Shown: positions 56,406 through 64,000 of the stretch, one piece after another
Layout of the letters: the number at the start of each line of letters is the position of its first letter
How positions within the stretch are numbered: position 1 is the first letter of the stretch
From: Strongylocentrotus purpuratus
Lineage: Eukaryota; Echinodermata; Echinoidea; Camarodonta; Strongylocentrotidae
Assembly (NCBI RefSeq): GCF_000002235.5
Contig: NW_022145601.1
Location: 4,709,563-4,773,562, forward strand
Reading direction: 5' to 3'
Length of the DNA stretch: 64,000 nucleotides
Program-made: the position numbers and the translations under genes
The notes under the pieces: model-generated
Told to the model about the DNA's origin: nothing
Database searches by the model: none
What the model saw: the letters and a program-made list of their open reading frames with translations, nothing else

Positions 56406-58744
56406 ATCCGTCGCCTGTTCAGCAGTGCCGCCCGATATATCTGTATCAGTTTACCGGTTCGGTAAATTACGCAAATATACGCTCTTGCTAGCTCTTTTGC
56501 TCCAGTCTTTAGGCATGGAGTATAGCCATGTCTCATTCATGTCTCTTTTGAGTCGATGTCTGCCTTGGGCACACGTTAGGCTACGGCTGGGAGGAGGGGT
56601 TCGGCCTCGTTTAGACGCCTACCCTTCTCCGTTGCCATCGATCAGGCTGAGCCTCTCGATTATGTGGAGCTCTTTGCTGAGAGAAGTTGGCGGGGTAGTA
56701 ACCCAGCCCTCTCGGCCGACCTCTGGTGGTACAGGCCTTCCTTTTTCGTGGTCGGCTCTGTCATGTCTTTGGACACGGGCGCCCAGGGCCTAGGTCCGGT
56801 TTTACCTCGGTGGCTTGATCTGATACCAGTTGCCTGGATAGTGTCCGATATTTTGGATAGCCCCTTCTGGTGCCCAGACTTGTTTACATGTTCTTGATTC
56901 TCAGGATCCTGTTCTCGTACAGGTTTGGTTCCCGGAGTTGCCCCTCCTATCTCAGTCGCTGCCCGCTGAGGATATTAATGTTTGTGGTTGCGTTCGCCTC
57001 CTCGGGACCAGGTTCTCGACGTCGTTGAGTTTGAAAGTCAGATGGGTAACTCTCAGTTACTAATCAGCGCGGCTCCCAAGCTCTCGTGGTTTGGCAGCCG
57101 ACGTACAGACTCTCTTTGAGTCGTCATTTCCGGAGGCCTTCACTCTGGCTGTGCCAGGTGCGGCCAAGGCTTCCCATCTCCTTCCGCGGGAATACCGCTC
57201 ATGGTGGTTTGCCAGTCCGGTGACGGGTATCTTGTGTGTAAGGAGGGTTCCCTTCTCCGGTGATCTCCTCCCGTTCTAGTTTTAACAGGGCGCGGCCCTA
57301 GGGTGGGTCAGTTATGTAGAAGTAATCGCACTTAGCTCCTCCTTTGGGACAAGCTTTGTGTCTTAGGGCTTTGTTGCGATGCAACGACTCGCCAATGTTT
57401 TGTTGATGTGGCCCCGGATTCAACCACGTCATGGTTTCATCCAGTCGTGAAACGCAAAGATCCCGGTCTCACGGAGGCTCTCGGGTCTTGATTGATGAGC
57501 CTATGGCGCAGTGGAGCGGGTTGGTCTCGGTCACACTGAGTTTATTTCGGGGTTTACGAAGTCTAGTATGGCCGCTATACTCGCTTCTTCTCCCGTATCT
57601 CCGGGTAAGAAGCGCAAGCGTTCTAACGTCCCGCTGCCGTCTGTGTCAAGGTAGAGAAGGCTGAGTTAAGTGTTACGTCACTCTGTGTGTTCTCTAGCCG
57701 CTCAGGCTGGGCTTCGTGGCTTCTTGGTGATTTTGGTGTCTGGGGATACCAGCCACCAAAGCCCCGAAAGGCATTTTGGGTTTGGCGGAGGCTCAGCTTC
57801 TGCCCCTTCCTGTGCCGGGCTGGTAATGAGCCAGCCCTGGTCACACCTGGCTTTGGGTTCGTTCAGATTTCGTGGGTGTTGATACTCCGGCATCCGAGAC
57901 ACTTTTAGTGTCCGGATTGCCTGGTGCTGTTGGCCTTCCACCATGGGCCGTCGGCCGGTTGGTGGGAGTTGGGCCTGTAGTTCCTGCCCTCGCGGTTGTC
58001 TTCGGCATCTGCAGCGGGGTTTCAGTTGAGTTCGCCACTCGACAGAAGGTTGTCAGCCACACGACAGGAGGTTGTCGACCAAACGTAAGCCTTTCGCACC
58101 ATGCTCTTGCGGCCTCTGATGCTGTGAGGCGTGGTGGCCATGCTGGGCCTATTTCGCTGACCCTTCCAGTTTAGCAAGGCCCTAGAACAAGCTTCGTCAC
58201 TCGACGCTTTGGCAAGGGGCACGAAGTTGTGGTTGGATTGTTATGATATTTATTGTGGCCTTCTAATGTCAAGTCTCCGACTGTGACTTAGGCGGAGAGA
58301 GCTGTGGTAATATTTAGACCTCAGCTTGCCTCTTCTCCAACCGTTCAGACTGGGCTTTGCGCAGTGTCTAAGTAGCTTGGTGGGCAACAGGGTTTACCCT
58401 GGTCTCATCCGGCTGGTCTGCGGCCCAGTTTTGCTGGTCTGGTGTAAGCCGGTACCCGTTTGGTTTGGGGATCGTCTTACCGAGTTCGGCCTCGAGGAGG
58501 CTCAGTTCGGTGGTTGGCATTTCTGCTCGGGCTTTTTGCCCGTTGGTGATGGTTAAGCTCTCTTCTCCAGGTTCTTTTGCTACACCTCCAAGAGAGGAGT
58601 GGGTAGCTGGGTCGGGACTCACCCTTCCCCTCTGGGGTTTGGGTTTTTTTCCTGTGATAAGTCTCATTGAAGCCTAGTCATGCGGCTGACCAGCCCTTAG
58701 GGCTGTGGTGTCGCCTTTTTCGGGGGATTTATCTCTTACAACTA

Positions 58745-58850
58745 GCCGAAATAGCTCAGTTGGGAGAGCGTTAGACTTAAGATCTAAGGTCCCTGGTTCG
58801 AAACCACCCGGAGAACTCGCATGAGTTCTGAACTGTCCCGGGTTTCGGCA
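58745..58850 (+). pseudogene. tRNA-Phe-derived sequence with interrupted T arm
   Basis: The first 63 nt match eukaryotic tRNA-Phe almost exactly: acceptor GCCGAAA, A box TAGCTCAGTTGG, anticodon stem TTAGA/TCTAA, B-box start CCCTGGTTCGA. The 3' end TCCCGGGTTTCGGCA is also tRNA-Phe and pairs with the acceptor and T stem. Between them are 34 extra nt that contain a perfect hairpin (AGAACTC-GCAT-GAGTTCT). The anticodon reads TAA instead of GAA (would read Leu codons) and one variable-loop A is missing. It lies in the DIRS body. Probably a pseudogene; Pol III transcription is possible since both boxes remain. Confidence 0.75.
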
Positions 58851-59245
58851 TGTTCCTTTCTGTTTTAATGACACAGTTCCCTAGCTCATTTGGAGGGTAA
58901 TCAGTGTCCGTCGTTGATGTTTGTGGCAACGGGCTTCCCGGTGAGTTTCCGTTTCTGGCTGGTTTTTGTCCCTTTTGCTGTGGACATCTGTCCCCTCTCC
59001 CGCTGAGACCGGGCCTGTTCCAGTCTCTATCGGGGATTTTCTGTCATCGCACTGCGGTGCATACTCATTGAAGCCTAGTCATGCGACTGACTGGCTGGCT
59101 TCAGTTCAGTGTTTCTGGTTTCTGTCCCTTTTGCTGCGGACATCTGTCCCCTCTCTTGCTGAGACTGGACCTGTTGTCCCAGTCTCGTTCGGGGATTTTC
59201 CGTCATCGCCCCGCGGTGCATACTCTCTCTGGCCGCTGTGCCCAG

Positions 59246-59513
59246 GCGCGGATCCACGAACCCATTTCTACCGGCCCGGCTATGGCAACCCCTTTGTGTA
59301 AAAACTAGATAAACTCTGTTTTTCTCAGATAAACTCTGTTTTTCTCAGATAAACTCTGTTTTTCTCAGATAAACTCAGTTTATCAGTTGATAAACTGAGT
59401 TTATCATTGATAAACACAGTTTTTCTGATAAACTGAGTTTATCTAGTTTTTACACAAAGGGGTTGCCATAGCCGGGCCGGTAGAAATGGGTTCGTGGATC
59501 CGCGCCTGGCTGT
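59246..59513. repeat. Large palindrome with TAAACTCAGTTTATC core
   Basis: The left arm (GCGCGGATCCACGAACCC, TTTCTACCGGCCCGGCTATG, ACCCCTTTGTGTAAAAACTA) is inverted as the right arm (59443-59513) with no visible mismatch over ~65 bp. The centre has four GATAAACTCTGTTTTTCTCA-like units and smaller palindromes (TAAACTCAGTTTATC, GATAAACTGAGTTTATC). Possibly a separate insertion in the DIRS body. Confidence 0.8.
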
Positions 59514-59929
59514 GCCGGTCTCGGGGAGTACGCTAGGACTTATGGGCTCTCTGGGAGAGCCTCGCGGTTTATAGTTGTAGGGATTCCACGAGAACCCTTT
59601 ACAACTCTCGTTTGGAGCCCTGCTCCATGTGGTGTGAAGACCTCGGGGTCTCACCCGTAGACTTTGATAGGTGTCATAGCTGGATTTTGGTTAATTTGTT
59701 TGGTGAGGCAAAGTGGTCTCGTGGAACAGCGACCACCTAGTATTTGGAAGGTATCGGTTCAATACCCTAGCTAGTGCTTTTAGAGGGTAAAGTCCTTCCG
59801 CTTTTTGTGGTTACCGTTCGGCCCTCGCCGCCTCTCATGTGTGGTTTCCGGACGGCTCGGGGGTTATCTTCTGTTGAAGTTACTGCGTTCTTTTCTGCAG
59901 TAGCTGGCTATCCCGAAGGTTTTGGCACA

Positions 59930-60590
59930 GCCTCTTTTGAGCCTTTGTCTAAGGCCTCACTTGACGCTGAAAACTTTTTTCCTTATGGCAATAGTTTCTG
60001 GACAGCGGAGGGGTACGTTTCATGCGCTGTCTGCCTCCCCCGGCCATATCAGGTGGGGAGTTCGGTTGGTCCCACGACCTTCCTCCGGACCGATTGATGT
60101 TTTTCCTCAGTCCTCTTTCGGACTTCTCAGTCGCTCAGGACAAGGTCTGGTGCCCCATTAGGGCACTCATGTGGTTTTTAGTTAGGACTAAGGTTCTTAA
60201 ATAGGACTAAGGTTCATCGAAGGATGTCCAGTTGTTCCTCATTTCGCAGGAGCTCCTTTCTTCTGCGTCTCGTGAATCCATCTCCAGATGGATAGTGGAC
60301 ACTATTCAGGCCGCTGGTCCTGAAGCCCTTTTCGCAGAGGGCAGGGCCAGTGCCCATAATTCCAGATGTAGTGGTACTTCCTGGGCATTGTTTTAACCTT
60401 TTTGAAGGCCGCGTTTTGGCGGTCTCCCAATTCCCGTACATCTTTTTATCTTCGGGGAAGTCACCTCTGGGGAGGTGTCGTGGTGTTGTTTGCAACTGCG
60501 TCCCTGCGGGCGGTTTTGGTTGCCTTTGTTGCCTTTGTTCCCCAGTAATCTCCTTCTTGTTCGGGACATGCCTCCCGGTCCATTTGTGTG
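59930..60590 (+). pseudogene. DIRS tyrosine recombinase remains
   Basis: In shifted frames: SVAQDKVWCPIRALMWFLVR (60129 on), SRESISRWIVDTIQAAGPEA, then EGRASAHNSRCSGTSWALF (the H-x-x-R box, about 60336-60392) and LKAAFWRSPNSRTSFYLRG with the Tyr nucleophile (about 60402-60460). This order (CPVRAL, H-x-x-R, AxxWxSxxxFxxFYLRD) is characteristic of DIRS YRs. At least two frameshifts or stops lie between the pieces, so no active integrase is encoded. It ends just before the internal complementary region, as in intact elements. Confidence 0.75.
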
Positions 60591-60595
60591 CTGGT

Positions 60596-60691
60596 CTAGC
60601 AAATAATAGGTAGATACATTGATTTATTGTGGTAAATCAGAAAAATCAGAACTGATTTTATTATTTACTATATAAATCTATGTATCTACCT
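60596..60691. repeat. DIRS internal complementary region
   Basis: The left part CTAGCAAATAATAGGTAGAT...TTGTGGTAAAT is the reverse complement of the outer left end. The right part AAATCAGAAAAATCAGAACT...ATGTATCTACCT is the reverse complement of the outer right end. They share AAAT at the joint. In DIRS replication this region is thought to template completion and circularisation of the cDNA. Confidence 0.85.
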
Positions 60692-60757
60692 ATGTCCCTC
60701 CCTCCGTCTCCTCTCCTTGCGGGCAACATGTCCGAATCTATGTCTTTGGAGGCCCGT

Positions 60758-60896
60758 GAAAGAGGATGAATGGCGGGCGTGCGATGCGCACGTGAAGGCG
60801 ATGTATGGGGGTGGGCGCATGCGCGATTGTGACTTTTTAGAGTGTTCTCGAAGGTGGCGTAGTTTGGATAAACTAGCAAATAATAGGTAGATACAT
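60758..60896 (-). repeat. DIRS right inverted terminal repeat
   Basis: GAAAGAGGATGAATGGCGGG through AATAGGTAGATACAT, inverted copy of 54182-54320. The right-specific tail (60897-60942, ending TTCTGATTTTTCTGATTT) is longer than the left tail, as in DIRS elements whose two terminal repeats differ at their ends. Confidence 0.85.
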
Positions 60897-61015
60897 AGAT
60901 TTATATAGTAAATAATAAAATCAGTTCTGATTTTTCTGATTTAGTTTATGTCCACATGACATGAGTTATTGAGATGTGCGCGCAGTGAGAAAACAATGTA
61001 TCGAACTCAATAATG

Positions 61016-61180
61016 ATTGTGTAGCGTGATTGTGCTTGTTACTGTATGTTGATCGTGATCGTGATTGTAGTTGAGATGGTGATTACGATTGTGACTGAGA
61101 TGGTAATTGTGACTGTGATCACGATCGTGATTGTGATTCAGTGTGATGGTGATTCAGATTTTGATGTGATTGTGATTGAG
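61016..61180. repeat. GATTGTGA / GATCGTGA simple-repeat tract
   Basis: Loose tandem of TGATTGTGA, GATCGTGATTG and GAGATGGTGATT units in the remaining body of the outer element. The valine/isoleucine-rich frame over it is a repeat artefact. Confidence 0.75.
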
Positions 61181-62207
61181 CTGGTACTCATATTGTTCTT
61201 AACATGTCCAATACAGACTAAATATAATTTACACAAATATAAATGGCTTCAAAGAGATTACGAACATCGAATAAATTATCAAAAACAAAACAAAACAAAA
61301 CATTAAAAATAAATCAATGTAGGTCTATAGAGTATTGATACCCCCCCCCCCCCACCACCACCATTATGGTAAGCCATTCCAATAAATACAACAGTAGTCT
61401 GTAAACACGCACTTTGCATGCACTTATATCATTGCATATTCACACAAAAACACTCTTGCTTAGTTCCATGCTAATTCTATATTGATGTGGCTAGGTTTTA
61501 TCTACTTAGCACATGATCGTTCAGTTGCTAAATGGTGATGATTTAGTGGGTATATATATATACACCCATAGTGAGGACAAATAACATGTTTGTTGCTTAC
61601 CAACCCATACAATTTGAAATGGATTTAGCATGGAACTAAGCTTGCGGGGTTCTATATAATCATACTGGGTATGCTACGTTTACACTATGTTCTCGTCGGC
61701 CACGGCAACCCCGTTTCGGGCCACCGTGGACGAAACGGGATTGTTGTGACAGAACGCGGGGGACCGTATGGGAGAACGTGACAGGCCATGATTGCCGTGG
61801 ATACCGTGTCAGATTTTTAAACTATCAAAAATTTTGCCACGGCAGTCACGGTGCGGATGAGAAACCAAGTAGGCCGTAGAAAAATGGGGTGAACGTCCTT
61901 ATAGGCCGTAACAAAACTTGGAGGTAGTCCGTAGTGGGACGGGAAGCCCGCACATTCCCCGGCACCTTACGGTCTTTTCAGGTTTTGTTACGTTCTGCCA
62001 CGTTTAGTGCGCGTTTTGTCACGGTTGCTTCACGGTTGCTGCGCATGTTGTCCCGTTTTGCCACGTTTTGCCAAGGTTTGCCCCGGTTCTCACGGCAGGC
62101 CATGGTGGAAGGTAGCCGTTTTGTCGCGTTTAATCACCGCGCATCCCGGCGTCTGACGGTTTACGGGAGCGGCGCGTTGCGTTCTGACACGGCGCACACG
62201 GTCGGGA

Positions 62208-62230
62208 GGTCGTATATAAAAGACGGGCGC
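62208..62230 (+). promoter_or_regulatory. TATA-type promoter of the MADF ORF
   Basis: GTATATAAAAG at about 62212, roughly 90 nt before the MADF-protein ATG at 62307, with no ATG between. A strong TATA match in an otherwise GC-rich stretch suggests the element's own promoter. Confidence 0.45.
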
Positions 62231-62306
62231 GGTAGGAGCTTCATTCGAGTCTGAGCAATCGAAGACACATTACTGCATCTACAATACGAATAAAGGAGGT
62301 CAAGCT

Positions 62307-62665
62307 ATGCCACCGAAGAAGCCAAGACGTTCGAAGGCCCTCCGTCCTGCACCATCCCCACCACGACCAGTAGTAGAGGAGCAGGAACAGCCTGAAGATC
62401 CTCGCCGTTCACCCCCGCCAAATGATGAGGAGCATATGCTGCTGCTGCTGACCCGGTCCCTGAACTGGCACCTGAACCCGAGGCTTAGGAGGCTGGGCAG
62501 GCTGAGGCGCACCAGCTAGGAGGAGGGCAGCCCCCAGTGTCGTCACCACCTTACGGAGGATGAGAAGGAGCTCATCATTGACTTCCTCCATTGACTTCCT
62601 CCAGCAGCATCCTACGCTGTACTTTATTGCTTGGGAGGCCTTCTTTTATACCGTGGGCACAACCG
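62307..62665 (+). pseudogene. MADF-domain protein of the transposon, frameshifted
   Basis: ATG at 62307 opens a basic then proline-rich start (MPPKKPRRSKALRPAPSPPR) followed by an acidic part. The frame shifts near 62440 (a neighbouring frame reads DPVPELAPEPEA), and a MADF-like start follows at about 62550: LTEDEKELIIDFL. There a 13-bp direct duplication (ATTGACTTCCTCC, 62577-62589 and 62590-62602) breaks the frame just before QQHPTLYFIAWEAFF. MADF domains in such elements help bind the transposon ends. Confidence 0.6.
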
Positions 62666-63792
62666 TGCTCAAAAGCTGCCCGGCGTCCACGTTTCATCTG
62701 TAGAAAGCCTTGACAGAACGTGAAAAACGTGTCAGACCTTGATCAGAACGTGAGAAACGTGAGGGACCCCATCAGAACGTGACGGGCCGGGAGGGAATGT
62801 ACTGGCATCTGCGGTAGACCGGGGCCGAACCGTAGTGCGCCATGGAGCCTCCGGGACTCAGCAGCCCCTTTCTCCGCACGGCCCGTCACGGATACCGTGA
62901 AAGACCGTGAGAAAACTTGACAAGACCTAACAAAACTTGAACACAGAGAAAAATATTGCCAAAATCCCACGGCGCACTACGTTTCGGGGAAACGGGGCTG
63001 CCGTGGCCGCCGGGAGCATAGTGTAAACGTAGCATAAGATTTACATGTCTAATTTGTCTGCAAAACGTGTGAAACTATATGCAAAGAAACGAGTTTGAAT
63101 TCACGGAAGACGCATTACCTAATCGCTAATCGTCTCGCTCTAAATTGAATGAACATTTTACGAAAAAGAAACACGTTTTAATTTGAATGAAAATTAAATG
63201 TTTTTGAATGATCGTTTTAGGAATTTAAATGCTAAAAAACGAATTTGAACGAGCAACAACAGCAGCGGTGACAGAATCGGCGAAATTGAATGAACATAAA
63301 ATACATTTGTGTGGCCAACTTACGAAAGTCACCGAGAAATCCCAATTATGTCGCATTCTATATTGAACAAATATTTTAATTTCGTCAATAGTTGCAGGAA
63401 AATAATTGTACATGTGCATGGTAAAGAGCCGGATATAACACTTTTATTTTGCCTTAACAGACACGGTATCACTTCCAACTATTTAAAATTGATGACAATT
63501 GCTTTTCTTTCGTCCTCTCGTCTTTCTTTGCTCTAACGACACCCATTTCCTTCGGGTTTTTCCTCTCTATATCTATTTGTCTATTTCCAGATCACTCCTT
63601 CTCTCTCTCTCTCTCTCTCTCTCTCTTCATCTCCCTTCTCTTGTCCTTACTCTACAATTCTGAGAAGAGGTTGATAAGGTTACATTAAAGACAGTAAGAA
63701 TATTTTATTTAAATTGGAAACCATTAGTTTCGAAAAAGTATTGCAAACACAAATATGGAATTAAGACCTGTCGTCTATACTTGATAATAATA

Positions 63793-63830
63793 TTTACTCG
63801 ACGTTGGCTTCAGAGGCATCACAATCAAAG
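63793..63830 (+). pseudogene. NLR LRR exon remnant, unit 8
   Basis: Only the last ~38 nt of an LRR exon remain (TTACTCGACGTTGGCTTCAG then AGGCATC and AATCAAAG|GTATACC). The usual upstream sequence GTCTATACTTGATAATA is joined straight to it, so ~175 bp containing the acceptor and first three quarters of the exon were deleted. Not usable as an exon without an acceptor. Confidence 0.6.
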
Positions 63831-63966
63831 GTATACCAAACATGATTTACATTGGAAACCATTAGTTTCGAAAAAGTATTTGACAATACAAATATTTAAA
63901 TCCGTCATGTAGTCGATACTTAATAATACTATTTACTCTATTCAACCTGTTCTGTCACATCACCAG

Positions 63967-64000
63967 ATTGAGGAGCTAACACACATGGGAGCAGATCTGG
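63967..64000 (+). CDS. NLR LRR exon, unit 9 (cut by window end)
   Basis: After CATCACCAG, the exon starts ATTGAGGAGCTAACACACAT, IEELTHMGADL in frame, then the window stops. It shows that the LRR array continues to the right of the nested transposons. Confidence 0.65.
   Translation, partial: MEELTHMGADL

Larger units (their letters stand above)
54164..60942 (+). mobile_element. DIRS-type tyrosine-recombinase retroelement, degenerate
   Basis: A 6.8-kb element with the three hallmarks of DIRS elements. First, inverted terminal repeats (139-bp shared core, 54182-54320 and 60758-60896) with unequal outer tails. Second, an internal complementary region at 60596-60691 that fuses the complement of both outer ends. 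Third, tyrosine-recombinase remains just before it. A gag-like frame starts at 55060. I found no reverse transcriptase YxDD block, so RT/RNase H appear deleted or decayed, making this copy non-autonomous. It sits inside the outer element 53693-63342. Confidence 0.8.
61670..63036 (+). mobile_element. Inverted-repeat DNA transposon, Harbinger-like, with MADF ORF
   Basis: TATGCTACGTTTACACTATG at 61670 and CATAGTGTAAACGTAGCATA ending at 63036 are perfect inverted repeats, continuing less exactly through the GGCCACGGCA region. Subterminal CACGTTTTG-type motifs recur on the left and inverted (CAGAACGTGA) on the right. It encodes a decayed MADF-type DNA-binding protein, a companion ORF typical of PIF/Harbinger elements; no DDE transposase is present. 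A TA at both edges could be the target duplication. Superfamily assignment is tentative. Confidence 0.65.
53693..63342. mobile_element. Outer inverted-repeat DNA element (host of nested insertions)
   Basis: GGATTTCTCGGTTACTTTCG at 53693 and CGAAAGTCACCGAGAAATCC ending at 63342 are inverted repeats over 24 bp with one mismatch. Inside both ends, TTCATTCAAATTCG-like motifs recur: forward on the left (53717-53990), and inverted (AATTTGAATGAA, AAATTGAATGAAC) on the right (63140-63295). Without the two insertions it is ~1.5 kb and non-coding. It interrupts the LRR intron at ATTCTACAAATA, which is continuous with TTCGCATTCTATATTGAA-like sequence after the other LRR exons. No clear target duplication. 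Confidence 0.7.

Noticed and set aside
59690..59775. Possible second tRNA (GGTTCAATACC as B box)
   Set aside because: No convincing A box or cloverleaf; acceptor ends do not pair.
55057..60613. Many 60-120 codon frames as cellular genes
   Set aside because: All lie within the DIRS element bounded by its terminal repeats; GC-rich decay leaves frequent chance frames on both strands.

Overview
The window looks like animal (metazoan) nuclear DNA: AT-rich, intron-rich, packed with non-LTR retrotransposons, short inverted-repeat (MITE-like) elements and simple repeats, with no bacterial-style operons. A Death-NACHT-LRR (NLR) receptor gene spread over small phase-matched exons, with tandemly duplicated LRR exons, together with a DIRS-type retroelement and CR1/L2-like LINEs, points to an invertebrate deuterostome. 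A sea urchin (echinoid) is my best guess. This rests on family knowledge, not on a database match.

Layout. 1-540: CCGGA-rich repeat. 548-4600 (minus): nearly complete CR1/L2-like LINE with SGNH-esterase ORF1, apurinic-type endonuclease and reverse transcriptase. 4826-5863 (minus): two 5' exons of a cathepsin L-like gene whose sequence breaks off before the catalytic cysteine. 9991-12336 (minus): last four exons of a COS-FN3-SPRY protein (FSD1/TRIM-C-I type), including a 29-nt microexon that restores the frame. 13.8-38.4 kb: duplicated region carrying six copies of a short exon encoding MGKxLSK-like N-termini (candidate N-myristoylation start), interrupted by many mobile elements. 38596-43943: death-domain, NACHT and first LRR exons. 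47645-53416: seven 165-nt LRR exons with a recent ~2.83-kb triplet duplication; two more partial LRR exons lie at the right end. 53.7-63.3 kb: nested transposons in an LRR intron (an outer inverted-repeat element containing a DIRS element with inverted terminal repeats, internal complementary region and tyrosine-recombinase remains, plus a MADF-encoding inverted-repeat element).

How the parts fit. Splice phases join a start exon (phase 2 donor) to the death-domain exon, then NACHT (phase 1), then LRR exons (all phase 0), giving one in-frame receptor: lipid-anchor-like N-terminus, death domain, NACHT ATPase, variable LRR array. Both the start-exon array and the LRR array were enlarged by duplication of an ordered group of three units. 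The start exons could be alternative first coding exons of one NLR, or relics of lost NLR copies; transcripts would decide.

Most short open frames in the window are repeats, introns or antisense shadows and are left out. All gene models are predictions from exon-intron signals and protein pattern recognition, without searches or expression data.
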